Below, in pieces: positions 17,150 to 26,788 of a stretch of 64,000 bases of DNA; positions within the stretch are counted from its first letter, which is position 1; each line of letters opens with the position of its first letter. The stretch is from the NCBI GenBank assembly GCA_900100835.1, contig FNCM01000002.1, forward strand, positions 226,680 through 290,679. Reading direction: 5' to 3'. The notes under the pieces are model-generated. The model searched no databases. It was not told the origin of the DNA and saw nothing but the letters and a program-made list of their open reading frames with translations. The translations under genes were made by a program, and so were the position numbers. The DNA is from Selenomonas sp. WCT3 (GTDB lineage Bacteria; Bacillota; Negativicutes; Selenomonadales; Selenomonadaceae).

Positions 17150-18598
17150 TTATTTATGAAATAATCTTATAACCTTTCTTATTAATCGATAAAGCACAAG
17201 TTTTGGATAATCGCACCACAACAATACAGTATATTTGTTAACAACCAAACGTAACAAATCATCTATCGAAAATCTATACATATATGATTCACGAAAATCT
17301 GAAGTATCGATATCATGTAAATGGAATATAAAATCTGTATTTCCGTCTTCAATGAGTCTTCCTAATTCTTCGCGAAATCTATTCTCATCTATCACACTTT
17401 TAACTATTTTTTCTTCCTTTCCCCGCTTATAGTCTTCATCGGACAATAATCTACTCGCCTCAGCAACCACTGCTTCTTTATCTTGGAATTCCACTGCCAA
17501 ATCTTTATGATTTAGCAACAAACCATCTAAACTATTATCCATATTACTTACCAACGTTAAAGGCAACTTTCCAGCAACAGCTGCATATTGTGTCATCAAG
17601 CCACCTATCATTGGATAAGTATTCAGATACAACGTTATATGCTGCATAACAGCATATAAATCTTTCCGTTCATCGATAACAAATACACGATCAGGAAATT
17701 TGTTCTGCAAATCTATCAAACCAGACTTATCACCAGTCCCAGCATAAAGAAACAACAAATCATTATGCTGTTGCATGATATCTTCTACCATATGATAATA
17801 GGTTCTTTTATCATCAAATGTTTTATACAACGACCCGCCACTAAACAATATTTGCCGATTCCCTACATCAAACGGAAAACCATCGAATGGAACATTCTTA
17901 TCAAAATAAGGGTAATAAGATAATAATCTGATTTTATCTTCTGGAATATGCCGATATTTATGCGAAACACAGGCGCCATACTCACGAAATTCTACACAAT
18001 AATCGAAAGCATTCCGCCCCAGCCAAAAAGCATGATCTGTAAGGTTTATTTGGTATCGCCTAACCTTACCAGCCATAACGCCAAACGCCACGCAAGCCTC
18101 AACATCCGATGGCTCAGTATAGAAAAAAGCTGCTTGTGGCTGATGTTTACAAAACGCCTGCAAAAGTTCAGTCGTCAAAGCATCTCCTTTTTTTTGACGC
18201 AAATAATGAAATGCAATTCTTTTATTTGCAGTAACCTTGTGAAGCTCCGGCTGTCGATTACGAACCTTTTCCTTTGCCACGTAAACCACCGAATAATTCA
18301 AATCACAAAGAGCTTTAAGATATATAAGTGCCAAGCCTCTAGTATCTAAACCAAAACCATCATAAAAAAGTATAACATTCTCTTGTGGTTCGTAATCTGT
18401 TACAAGATGTCTCTTCTTACTAACCAGTTGTTTTATACAAGATTCCAGAGCATCATCCGTATATGTCTGATTCCACTGATATTGAATATCCGCAGATGTA
18501 TAAATCGCTGTATATGCCTTCTCTATGTTGTTATTAGCAATTGCCTTCTGCGCCTGTTGGCATATATCTTTTAGACATTTTTCAACTTTTTCTTTCAT
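17150..18598 (-). CDS. Predicted GT-B-like glycosyltransferase of the glycan locus
   Basis: 482 residues, no signal peptide. N-terminal helical region (1-70), then alternating beta/alpha pattern with VILFYDGFGLDTRGLALIYL (about 75-94), and a C-terminal half with RQILFSGGSLYKT and LLFLYAGTGDKSGL that resembles the nucleotide-binding half of GT-B enzymes. A short hydrophobic/basic tail (LVLYRLIRKVIRLFHK) could touch the membrane. No close family recognised; AT-rich like its neighbours. Acceptor and donor unknown. Confidence 0.55.
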   Translation of the reverse strand: MKEKVEKCLKDICQQAQKAIANNNIEKAYTAIYTSADIQYQWNQTYTDDALESCIKQLVSKKRHLVTDYEPQENVILFYDGFGLDTRGLALIYLKALCDLNYSVVYVAKEKVRNRQPELHKVTANKRIAFHYLRQKKGDALTTELLQAFCKHQPQAAFFYTEPSDVEACVAFGVMAGKVRRYQINLTDHAFWLGRNAFDYCVEFREYGACVSHKYRHIPEDKIRLLSYYPYFDKNVPFDGFPFDVGNRQILFSGGSLYKTFDDKRTYYHMVEDIMQQHNDLLFLYAGTGDKSGLIDLQNKFPDRVFVIDERKDLYAVMQHITLYLNTYPMIGGLMTQYAAVAGKLPLTLVSNMDNSLDGLLLNHKDLAVEFQDKEAVVAEASRLLSDEDYKRGKEEKIVKSVIDENRFREELGRLIEDGNTDFIFHLHDIDTSDFRESYMYRFSIDDLLRLVVNKYTVLLWCDYPKLVLYRLIRKVIRLFHK

Positions 18599-18619
18599 AA
18601 CTCTCTCCGCTATAAGCTT

Positions 18620-20653
18620 TTAAATCTTATTTCCGACACCAGCATCACCAAGCAATTCTGGATGACGTACCATCCATCCAGTAAGCTCACACCAAGCATT
18701 GCGCTCCTCGGCAAACATTACCCGCTCCTGTTCAACTGGCAACAGTTTTTCCGATACACGAAGATCCTGTGCCCAACTATAGCGGTAATCTCCCAGTGTA
18801 TCCTTTGTCATCCAACAATATGGAGTAACCACATGGTCTATCGCTTCTGTTAGCGGCTTAGCAATCGAATAATATTCGTATCCCTTGGGAGCAATTAATT
18901 CTATAATTGTCGGCATAATATTCATATGACCACCAATAGTATTACCATTCAAAATCTCTTTTGTCAATTCTGGATGAATCATCGCAAACGAAGTCAACAA
19001 TATTTCGCGTTGGTTTGGCTCATGGCGCTCAATGACATCACACTTATACGGAATCATATTTATTGTATGATCACCAGTCACAATAAACAAGCTGTCCGGA
19101 TATACTTCTCGCATTTGTTCGGCAAAATGAATCAATGCTTGATCAGCATACCAAATTCCAGCCATTTGCCTCATGACCTTATGATTTTGTTTTAGTTTTT
19201 CCGGTGCCTTTGGCATAACCTTCTCAACATCAAAACCATACTCCTCATAAGGCATATTATACGGCCCATGATTAGAGGTTGTATACAAGAAATGAAACAC
19301 CGGTTGTTCATTATCTGTTTTTTGAATCAGCCGCGCGGCTTCTTCCAAAAATATATGGTCATAAATCCCCAACCAGGTCCTAGCCGAATCAGGGGGGCAG
19401 AAATCCGGGCCACCATGACATTTATCAAAACCAATAGCTGGAGCAAAATGTTCCAAACTTCCCCAGTTCAACCCACCACCATACCAGAATTCAGTACGAT
19501 AACCCAGTTTTTTTAACTGCAGTGGTAAAGATGTTGGTACATTGCCATACCAAAAATCTTTATTTTCATTGAGTTCCAAATCTGCATCATATATACCAGC
19601 CAGCAAACTCACTAATGACGGTTGTGAAATCAATCCAGCAGGCAAAAAATTATCCATAACTACCGCATTTGTTTCTTTGCGAAAACGCATGCTTGCATCC
19701 ATTAAATGCAGATAATGGAAAAGTTCATCAAAAGGCGACTGGCCGTGACTTTCCCCCAAAAGGAAAAATATATGCTTAGGCTTTTGTATCCTTGCACCTT
19801 TAGCTCTATGTTTAAACATTTCCAAAGGAGACGCCCCCGAAGCCAACTTCTCCGAGAGTATTGGTTCCATAATAGCGGCTGCTTCGCTGTCATCATGTCT
19901 CAACGAATCACATACCTCACGTTTACATGCCAGTTCAAAGGCCACCAAATCATCGATAGTTGCCTTCCCCATGAAGATATCATCTTTCACCAAGGTCGGA
20001 ACCTCATCCCACTCTGGTTTATTACGGTGATTCAATGTTCCGCCATAACGAACCCAATAGAAGAATATAATCGCTCCTAAAAAGATCAATGTATTCAACA
20101 AGTATTGAGACCAAAGAGCCCCACACTCTACATAATTGATACTTGGCAAATTCAGTAATGCACTTCCCATCAGCCAGCATAAGCATACATAGGGGATATA
20201 TCCTAAGAGAATCCAACCGCCATGGTTCTGATTGAAAAATATATCCGCTAGATTTTTTTTATCTGCATTACGACCGAGTTTCATTGTCGTGTTAAAGGTA
20301 TCATGGAAATGAAAATAGAAAATCATCTTTCCCATGAAAGCAGTATATATTACCACCATATATACCATCAAGCCAGCCAACCTAACAGTATCACCTATAG
20401 CATAATAGGCCGGTATGAATGCTACGGGAATTGAAACCAACACCATTGAAAACAAAAAAACGTATGCGTTGAAATCCATTCCCCACCAAAAACCATAACG
20501 GAAACATTCTATCCATTTTCGCCATTCACCTAACGGATTCTTTTTAGGCCTATACACTAAGATAAAGATTAAACGAAACAGCGCACAAACCGCCGGCGGT
20601 AAAAGTGCCAGCTTTAGGTCTTGTTGTAATCCCATAAAATAGAAAGTAAACAT
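18620..20653 (-). CDS. LTA-synthase-like membrane phosphoglycerol transferase (first copy)
   Basis: 677 residues: about five N-terminal membrane helices (to about 210), then a sulfatase-fold domain outside the membrane. Metal and active-site motifs: LGESHGQSPFD (Glu of the metal site), a Ser-containing LISQPSLVS stretch at the nucleophile position, FWYGG, and VTGDHT (Asp-His pair). LtaS/OpgB relatives transfer phosphoglycerol from phosphatidylglycerol. In a diderm LPS locus it more likely decorates LPS or another glycan than makes lipoteichoic acid. ATG at 20653 follows GGAG; an ATG at 20665 lacks one. Confidence 0.82.
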   Translation of the reverse strand: MFTFYFMGLQQDLKLALLPPAVCALFRLIFILVYRPKKNPLGEWRKWIECFRYGFWWGMDFNAYVFLFSMVLVSIPVAFIPAYYAIGDTVRLAGLMVYMVVIYTAFMGKMIFYFHFHDTFNTTMKLGRNADKKNLADIFFNQNHGGWILLGYIPYVCLCWLMGSALLNLPSINYVECGALWSQYLLNTLIFLGAIIFFYWVRYGGTLNHRNKPEWDEVPTLVKDDIFMGKATIDDLVAFELACKREVCDSLRHDDSEAAAIMEPILSEKLASGASPLEMFKHRAKGARIQKPKHIFFLLGESHGQSPFDELFHYLHLMDASMRFRKETNAVVMDNFLPAGLISQPSLVSLLAGIYDADLELNENKDFWYGNVPTSLPLQLKKLGYRTEFWYGGGLNWGSLEHFAPAIGFDKCHGGPDFCPPDSARTWLGIYDHIFLEEAARLIQKTDNEQPVFHFLYTTSNHGPYNMPYEEYGFDVEKVMPKAPEKLKQNHKVMRQMAGIWYADQALIHFAEQMREVYPDSLFIVTGDHTINMIPYKCDVIERHEPNQREILLTSFAMIHPELTKEILNGNTIGGHMNIMPTIIELIAPKGYEYYSIAKPLTEAIDHVVTPYCWMTKDTLGDYRYSWAQDLRVSEKLLPVEQERVMFAEERNAWCELTGWMVRHPELLGDAGVGNKI

Positions 20654-20668
20654 TACTCGCTCCATTCA

Positions 20669-21688
20669 TCAATTACGTTTAAAATTCAATTTATCCTTGA
20701 GATACTTTACTTGCCACTTTAATGCTAACCATATATGCCCTTGCATCAACATCCATTTAGAGAAGAGACGTTTACCCATAGTGTTCATTGGCTTCCCTTT
20801 GAAATCTGCCCAAAGAGATTTACTACGATAATCATTATATATATCGAGCTCTACACAATATTTACTGAAGTCATCGCCTTCTGGCGTCCAGAGACTCCAT
20901 GGCTTATAGCATGCTGCGAAATGAATAATAACGGTGTCTTCCGGCAGTTTTCCATGTAATTTCTCACGCAGGACTGGAATCATCAAGTTGAACTTATATG
21001 GCAATTCTTTCCATTGATCATGAGCGACAATATTCAATGCATCCTGATCAAAGAACCACAAAAACTTTCCCTGTTGCTGCCACTCATAAGCCGTTTGAAA
21101 AGCTTTTTCCGTTAGTTCAAGCTCGTTCCATCGGTCAATATCAATATATAGGCATCCTGCATTGAAATACTTACTATCTGCAGGAATCCCAATGTCTTTT
21201 CGATGCTGTTTTATCGTATTGCCAGATAAAGTGTCATGAACCGCCATAAAGGCTTTTCCATCAAAAGAATATTTCTCGAATTCATCTAACGACCCCAGGC
21301 AGAGTGCATCTACATCAACAAAAACGGCTTTCTTAACTGATGGGTCTAACACCCGTGGCAATAACAGTCGATAGAATGTTGCCACTGGCATTCCCTCACC
21401 GATAATTCTCTTAACAGCCTCAGCATCAATATAAAGAATTTCTAGACAAATATTCTTATGTTCTTCCACCATCTTCTGCAAGCGATCCAAATCCTTTTTC
21501 TCAATTGCAGTAGCAAGAAAATACATGTGCACACCACGTTTTGTATTATTTCTCGCTATTGAAGTCAACATAATTCCAAGCGTAGCAATCAAATCCGGGC
21601 CGACTCCCACACCGATGTGAAAATCCCCTTCTTGGGCACGCTCTAAACAGAAGCCCTCTTTTTTTAATACTAATTCTCGAAAATTCAT
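20669..21688 (-). CDS. Glycosyltransferase family 8
   Basis: 339-residue GT-A enzyme of the LPS galactosyl/glucosyltransferase family (WaaO/RfaJ-like). Visible: IGVGVGPDLIATLGIMLTSI at the N-terminus (nucleotide-sugar binding), FVDVDALCLG with the DxD metal motif (about 123-132), KYFNAGCLYIDIDRW and FFDQDALN. The C-terminal basic, aromatic tail fits a peripheral membrane enzyme. It overlaps nothing and is followed 15 bases later by the LTA-synthase-like gene. Sugar unknown. Confidence 0.88.
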   Translation of the reverse strand: MNFRELVLKKEGFCLERAQEGDFHIGVGVGPDLIATLGIMLTSIARNNTKRGVHMYFLATAIEKKDLDRLQKMVEEHKNICLEILYIDAEAVKRIIGEGMPVATFYRLLLPRVLDPSVKKAVFVDVDALCLGSLDEFEKYSFDGKAFMAVHDTLSGNTIKQHRKDIGIPADSKYFNAGCLYIDIDRWNELELTEKAFQTAYEWQQQGKFLWFFDQDALNIVAHDQWKELPYKFNLMIPVLREKLHGKLPEDTVIIHFAACYKPWSLWTPEGDDFSKYCVELDIYNDYRSKSLWADFKGKPMNTMGKRLFSKWMLMQGHIWLALKWQVKYLKDKLNFKRN

Positions 21689-21706
21689 AGTTACTCCATT
21701 TGAAAA

Positions 21707-22282
21707 TCAAAATGCACCATATTCATCAACGAATTCTTTAAACGTAGGCAGATTTTTATCCTTATCCGCTAAAATCAAATTTTCTTCTCCGCCGATTTTA
21801 TCTAACGGCCAATCCACTGCTATGTCCGAATCATTCCACTTGATTCCGCCATCAAATTCACCATAAAATTTTTCAGAACATTTATATGAAACAATAGAAT
21901 CTTCTAATACCAGATATCCATGCGCACAACCTGCAGGAACTAGAATCTCATTATGTTCCTCACCAATGAGGTCAAACCCAAGCCATTTCTTATAGGTCGG
22001 GCTATCCTTCCGCATATCAACCACGACATCATACACATGCCCGTAAATACAGCGAACCAGCTTCGGTTGCTGTTTCTCTCGCTGAAAATGCAGTGCTCGA
22101 ATAACGCCTTTATGCGAAGTTGTATAAAAAACTTCCATTAAGTCATGCTTAATTCCATTCGCTTCAAAAACTTCCTTGGAATAATCTTTCGTAAAACAAC
22201 CGCGAACATCTTCTGCATTAAAAGGAGTTATCTTTATCAAGCCATCAATAGCTGTTTTTTCGAAACTAAACTTCGTATTCAT
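21707..22282 (-). CDS. rfbC: Nucleotide-sugar 3,5-epimerase, RmlC/RfbC family
   Basis: 191-residue cupin epimerase. The catalytic His lies in VIRALHFQREKQQPKLVRC and the conserved VDMRKDSPTYKKW follows; GCAHGYLVLED is also typical. RmlC normally acts on dTDP-4-keto-6-deoxyglucose, but the operon neighbours rfbF and rfbG make CDP-4-keto-6-deoxyglucose, so a CDP-sugar substrate is likely here. Together with the following reductase it would yield a CDP-6-deoxy-L-sugar. The substrate is inference from context. Confidence 0.85.
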   Translation of the reverse strand: MNTKFSFEKTAIDGLIKITPFNAEDVRGCFTKDYSKEVFEANGIKHDLMEVFYTTSHKGVIRALHFQREKQQPKLVRCIYGHVYDVVVDMRKDSPTYKKWLGFDLIGEEHNEILVPAGCAHGYLVLEDSIVSYKCSEKFYGEFDGGIKWNDSDIAVDWPLDKIGGEENLILADKDKNLPTFKEFVDEYGAF

Positions 22283-22284
22283 TA

Positions 22285-23202
22285 TCAGTTCTCCCTACTT
22301 TTTAACCATTCCATCGTTTTTCTTGTTCCTTCCGCAAAAGAAATTTGTGCCCGGAATCCTGTATCCCTTTCTGTTTCTGAGCAATCGAACTTAGATAATG
22401 GCATATCAATCCCGGTAAACGGAACATCGCCAAAAATAAATTCAAGCTGCGGTGCAATCGCATTTTTCATTTCTATTAAAAATTCTTTTAACGGTCGTGC
22501 CGTCGAACTTCCAATCAAGTATTCATGGAAAGATTTACCATTTTCCGCAATTAGATAAAATGCTCGTGCAACATCATCGATATACACAAAATCATAGTTC
22601 TGCGTTCCTGCTGTAAACTGTGGATTTTCTCCATTTATGCACTTTCTTATCGTCGTATTCACCATGCGAGGGCTAACTTCACCAACACCATAAGCATTTG
22701 TTATCTCAGGCCATACTAATTCAATACCGAGTTTTGCCGCCATCGACATACACATAATATGTGAAACGAGCTTACCCGCGCCATAGATATACCCCAAACC
22801 TGGCTGATTTCCCTGCGTAAAAGCTGCCGCCATCGTTTCATGTTCCATAATACTTCCCGAACCAACGAAACGTTTACAGCCTAAGACCTTGGCTACCCGC
22901 AATGCATCAACCGTCCATTCTGCATTTTTCAACTGCAAAGTCGTGTCTGCGCGAGCGGCACCTGCAGAACCATTCCATGCAAAATGAAAGAAAACATCAT
23001 AATCCGAATCGGGCAGGATGCCTTTTAAGGCTGCGATATTATCAAGCTCTGCCGAATATACCTTTACTAATGGATCATCAATAATATTCGTTTTATTCCC
23101 GTTATGACAGATAGCTGTTACCCTAACTCCATTAGCCACCAATTCACGAACGACTGCACTCCCAACGAACCCATTAGCACCTGTAACAATTGCGTGTTTC
23201 AT
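22285..23202 (-). CDS. NAD(P)-dependent epimerase/reductase (SDR) for the CDP-6-deoxyhexose
   Basis: 305-residue extended SDR. VTGANGFVGSAVV (5-17) binds NAD(P); a YIYGAGK segment supplies the catalytic Tyr-x3-Lys; GSGSIMEHE supplies the Ser region. Its place between the 3,5-epimerase and rfbG suggests it reduces the 4-keto group, as CDP-abequose or CDP-paratose synthases do. No ddhC-type 3-dehydratase is nearby, so the product should keep its 3-OH. Product stereochemistry unknown. Confidence 0.82.
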   Translation of the reverse strand: MKHAIVTGANGFVGSAVVRELVANGVRVTAICHNGNKTNIIDDPLVKVYSAELDNIAALKGILPDSDYDVFFHFAWNGSAGAARADTTLQLKNAEWTVDALRVAKVLGCKRFVGSGSIMEHETMAAAFTQGNQPGLGYIYGAGKLVSHIMCMSMAAKLGIELVWPEITNAYGVGEVSPRMVNTTIRKCINGENPQFTAGTQNYDFVYIDDVARAFYLIAENGKSFHEYLIGSSTARPLKEFLIEMKNAIAPQLEFIFGDVPFTGIDMPLSKFDCSETERDTGFRAQISFAEGTRKTMEWLKSREN

Positions 23203-23212
23203 TACTCCTGCC

Positions 23213-24271
23213 TCATTTCATGAATTCTCTTATCTGTTTTTCCATCAAACTCGCGATATCTTCATCATTTCTCCAAGCCTTCGCCCATTCAATAGTCTTT
23301 GCTATCGCTATATCGATATGCCAATGTGGCTGCCAATTAAATACAGATTTCATCTTGGAACAATCAAGTTTTAGGAATTTCGCTTCATGTGGCCCCTCCA
23401 CACTCACATTTTTCCATTGTATTCCTTCTCCCCAGATACGGCAAAATATGTCAGTAAGCTCGCCTGTAGTCACACAATCGCAATCATCCGGGCCCACATT
23501 ATACCAACCTGCATATCGTTGATCCTCATACTGTGCCTGTGCGATCAATAAGTATGCATACAATGGCTCTAATACATGCTGATAAGGACGAATCGAATAT
23601 GGATTCCGCACTTCAATTTGTTCATCATGATATGCAGCACGAATACTATCGGGTACGATTCGATTAGGCGAGAAATCGCCACCTCCTATAACATTACCGG
23701 CACGAGCCGTCGAAACAGCCACACTTCCATCTTTGAAAAAACTTTTCTGATAGCTGTGCGTCACAAGTTCTGAACAGCTTTTGCTATTTGAATATGGGTC
23801 ATATCCATCTAAAGGATCGTTTTCACGGTATCCCCATGCCCATTCATTATTCTGGTACACTTTATCCGTCGTCACATTTAAAAATGACTTAACACAATCC
23901 GACTGGCGAACACATTCCAAAAGATTAACGGTTCCCATCACATTTGTAGCATACGTCCCCACCGGATTGCGATAACTTTCAATTACAATAGGCTGTGCTG
24001 CCAAATGAATAACGATCTCTGGTTGTGCCTCATCAAAAGCCTTTTGTAATCTATCAAAATCACAAATATCACCAATTACCGAATGCATTCCAAGTGCTAC
24101 CCCTGAACGCTCAAACACTCTTCTGCCTTCATCGGTAGGCGATGTCAGAGAATAGCCTGTAACCACAGCCCCAAAAGATTCCAGTATCTTGCAAATCCAA
24201 GTTCCTTTAAAGCCTGTATGACCAGTTACAAAGATTTTTTTCCCTCGATAAAAATCAGGATTTAATTTCAT
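23213..24271 (-). CDS. rfbG: CDP-glucose 4,6-dehydratase
   Basis: 352-residue SDR that makes CDP-4-keto-6-deoxyglucose. VTGHTGFKGTW at the N-terminus is the characteristic NAD-binding variant of this family; NVTTDKVY and a YSNSKSCSE segment carry the catalytic Thr, Asp-Lys and Tyr-x3-Lys. The frame reads upstream to 24310, but the ATG at 24271 overlaps the rfbF stop as ATGA and gives the normal N-terminus (MKLNPDFYRGKKIFVTG). Confidence 0.95.
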   Translation of the reverse strand: MKLNPDFYRGKKIFVTGHTGFKGTWICKILESFGAVVTGYSLTSPTDEGRRVFERSGVALGMHSVIGDICDFDRLQKAFDEAQPEIVIHLAAQPIVIESYRNPVGTYATNVMGTVNLLECVRQSDCVKSFLNVTTDKVYQNNEWAWGYRENDPLDGYDPYSNSKSCSELVTHSYQKSFFKDGSVAVSTARAGNVIGGGDFSPNRIVPDSIRAAYHDEQIEVRNPYSIRPYQHVLEPLYAYLLIAQAQYEDQRYAGWYNVGPDDCDCVTTGELTDIFCRIWGEGIQWKNVSVEGPHEAKFLKLDCSKMKSVFNWQPHWHIDIAIAKTIEWAKAWRNDEDIASLMEKQIREFMK

Positions 24272-25041
24272 TTCTTCCACACTTTCCAAGGCGCATTCCC
24301 TAAAGCCCAAAGCTTCTCAAGTTTTTGGCGATCACGCATCGTATCCATGCACTGCCAGAAACCATTATGTTTAAATGCCATCAATTGGCCATCATCAGCC
24401 ACCTTTTCCATAGGTTCACGTTCCAACATCACATCACCATGTATGTAATCGAATATTTCCGGTTCCAAGACCATATATCCCCCATTGATATACCCAACAT
24501 CGTCTCGGCTTTTCTCACGAAACGACTGAACCTTGTCCCCTTCCAAATCCAAAATACCAAAACGACCTTCCGGTTTTACAGCTGTCAAAGTACATATTTT
24601 CCCATGCGATTTGTGGAACTTTACCAATTCTATAATATCTACATCACATACACCATCACCGTATGTCATTAAAAAAGTCTCATCGCCAATATATTTTTGA
24701 ACCTTTTTAATTCGCGCCCCAGTTAATGTTGCATAGCCAGTATCAACAATAGTTACTTTCCATGGTTCAGCAAAATTGTTATGTACCTCTACTTTATTTT
24801 CGCTAGAAAAATCAAAAGTAATGTCACTTTTATGCAGTGCGTAATTCGAAAAATATTCTTTAATATATTGTTGCATATATCCTGCGCAAATCACGAACTC
24901 TGAAAATCCAAAATATGCATATTCTTTCATAATATGCCAAAGAATCGGCTGCCCACCAATCTCAATCATCGGTTTCGGTTTAAACTGAGATTCTTCACTG
25001 ATACGCGTACCAAAGCCACCGGCTAATAATACAACTTTCAT
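24268..25041 (-). CDS. rfbF: Glucose-1-phosphate cytidylyltransferase
   Basis: 257-residue nucleotidyltransferase making CDP-glucose from CTP and glucose-1-phosphate. Signature LAGGFGTRISEESQFKPKPM (6-25), GGQPILWHIM, and DGVCDVD for metal and sugar binding are all typical of RfbF. It starts the CDP-sugar branch and overlaps rfbG by four bases. Length equals the family norm of about 257. Confidence 0.96.
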   Translation of the reverse strand: MKVVLLAGGFGTRISEESQFKPKPMIEIGGQPILWHIMKEYAYFGFSEFVICAGYMQQYIKEYFSNYALHKSDITFDFSSENKVEVHNNFAEPWKVTIVDTGYATLTGARIKKVQKYIGDETFLMTYGDGVCDVDIIELVKFHKSHGKICTLTAVKPEGRFGILDLEGDKVQSFREKSRDDVGYINGGYMVLEPEIFDYIHGDVMLEREPMEKVADDGQLMAFKHNGFWQCMDTMRDRQKLEKLWALGNAPWKVWKK

Positions 25042-25057
25042 GTTGAAAAGCCTCCTG

Positions 25058-25786
25058 TTATTCTTTTATCCCATATTTATTTTTCACAATATATTCCCTT
25101 GCCGCTGCATAATCTTCAGGAACTCCAATATCGATAAAATATCCAACGGATTTAAATGCTTGAACATGCATACATTCAACCTGTTTTTCCAAAAAATCTT
25201 TCTCCAAAGAAAAAACATCCTGCTGTATATTATCCAATAAAGTACGCCTTAAACAATATACGCCCCCATTGATAAACCCCGCTACACAATATTTTTTCTC
25301 ACCGAAATGATGTACACACCCATTTTCGTCGATTTCCAGTGCTCCATACCGATCAAAATCACGCATTTCACGAGCAGCCAAAGTAAAATCAGCATTACAC
25401 CGTTGATGCTCTTCTTTCATCGCAACAAGATCAACATCGAAATAAGTGTCTCCATTTAGCACAAACACATCATCATCTCGACAAATCCGCAATGCTTTTT
25501 TTACAGCACCACCAGTCCCCAAGGGCTCATCTTCCCTCACGTAAGAAATCTTTATTCCCTCATAGGTATCTCCAAAATACTCTTGAACCACAGAGGCTAA
25601 ATATCCCACAGATAAAACCACCTGCGTAATACCTTGCGAAACCAACTTATCTAGTACAAACGCTAAAAATGGAGTACCCTCATCATCCATTGGTGCCATC
25701 GGCTTTGGAACATCTGAAACTACCTTACGCAAACGAGTTCCAAAACCACCGGCTAGTATAATAGCCTCTCCTATCGATTTCTTCAC
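25058..25786 (-). CDS. hddC: Sugar-1-phosphate nucleotidyltransferase, HddC type
   Basis: 242-residue NTP transferase with LAGGFGTRLRKVVSDVPKPM (11-30) and DGDTYFDVDL-like NGDTYFDVD. With the adjacent hddA kinase it matches the pathway to GDP-D-glycero-alpha-D-manno-heptose, where HddC transfers GMP to the heptose-1-phosphate. Start is GTG at 25786, seven bases after GGAGG and overlapping the hddA TGA. Guanylyl specificity is inferred from the pairing with hddA. Confidence 0.85.
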   Translation of the reverse strand: MKKSIGEAIILAGGFGTRLRKVVSDVPKPMAPMDDEGTPFLAFVLDKLVSQGITQVVLSVGYLASVVQEYFGDTYEGIKISYVREDEPLGTGGAVKKALRICRDDDVFVLNGDTYFDVDLVAMKEEHQRCNADFTLAAREMRDFDRYGALEIDENGCVHHFGEKKYCVAGFINGGVYCLRRTLLDNIQQDVFSLEKDFLEKQVECMHVQAFKSVGYFIDIGVPEDYAAAREYIVKNKYGIKE

Positions 25787-26787
25787 CTGTTTTCCTCCAG
25801 CTCATAATCTTCAGCCGTGTAGTGGACAATAGACGTTCCGCTACTCTCGAACAAGAACGGAACATGAAGCAGTCCCTTGAGCGCGGCTCGTACCGCAGGC
25901 TGTTTTTCCGGCTCCACATAAAAGAGCAAGAATCCACCGCCACCTGCACCGAGTAACTTGCCGCCTAAAGCACCAGCCTGCATCGCCTTTTGATATACCT
26001 CATCGATGGCATTCGTCGAAATTCCTGCGGAAAGGCCACGCTTTAACTGCCACGACTCATGCAGCAAACGCCCAAAATCATCTAAGCTGCCACGCGAAAT
26101 GAGGATTTTTTCCGCCTCATTGACCATTTCCTTCATGTGAAGGAGCTGCTTGATTTTCTCCGGCATGCTCTGACTCGTCTTTTTCTGTACCTCCGCTGAA
26201 AAACGTGTAAAACCTGTAAAGAATAACATCAATCGGTCATTGAGCTCGCGTTTACGCTGATTCGAAATCACAATCGGTTTTACCGTATACCCATAGCGAT
26301 CCATATCGATACGATTCAACCCGCCATACGCTGCGGCAATCTGATCTTGAATCCCACCCGCTTCCTTGCACATCTCACGCTCCAGATAAATTGCCTCATC
26401 AGCCAAGCGCTTCTTATCCACCTGCTTACCTTTCAAGGCATAAAACGCATTGAGCATACCGACCGCAAATGAACTGCTGGTGCCTAAGCCTGTACGGGCT
26501 GGCAAATCCGCATCATAAAGCAGACGAATCTGGCGGATATCCAAAAAACGCATAGCTTCACGAATTAATGGATGCTCAATCTCATCAATTGAATTTACCG
26601 TTTCCTTCTGCGAATAAGTCAAATGCGTACGATAATCAAAAAAAGGCGGTAAATGACGAACATTTACATAACAATATTTATCGAAGGTCGTTGACAATAC
26701 GGCTCCACCATATTCCTCATAAAACGACGCCAAATCTGTACCACCGCCAAAAAACGACATGCGAAATGGTGTCCGCGTTATAATCAT
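25783..26787 (-). CDS. hddA: GHMP kinase: D-glycero-alpha-D-manno-heptose 7-phosphate kinase
   Basis: 334-residue GHMP kinase. TPFRMSFFGGGTDLASF near the N-terminus, PARTGLGTSSSFAVGMLNAF (ATP loop) and GGKLLGAGGGGFLLFY (motif 3) match HddA. It phosphorylates sedoheptulose-derived heptose-7-phosphate at C1. The pathway also needs GmhA, which is not in the window, and GmhB (34554). Coupled to hddC by a GTGA overlap. Confidence 0.9.
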   Translation of the reverse strand: MIITRTPFRMSFFGGGTDLASFYEEYGGAVLSTTFDKYCYVNVRHLPPFFDYRTHLTYSQKETVNSIDEIEHPLIREAMRFLDIRQIRLLYDADLPARTGLGTSSSFAVGMLNAFYALKGKQVDKKRLADEAIYLEREMCKEAGGIQDQIAAAYGGLNRIDMDRYGYTVKPIVISNQRKRELNDRLMLFFTGFTRFSAEVQKKTSQSMPEKIKQLLHMKEMVNEAEKILISRGSLDDFGRLLHESWQLKRGLSAGISTNAIDEVYQKAMQAGALGGKLLGAGGGGFLLFYVEPEKQPAVRAALKGLLHVPFLFESSGTSIVHYTAEDYELEENR

Positions 26788-26788
26788 T

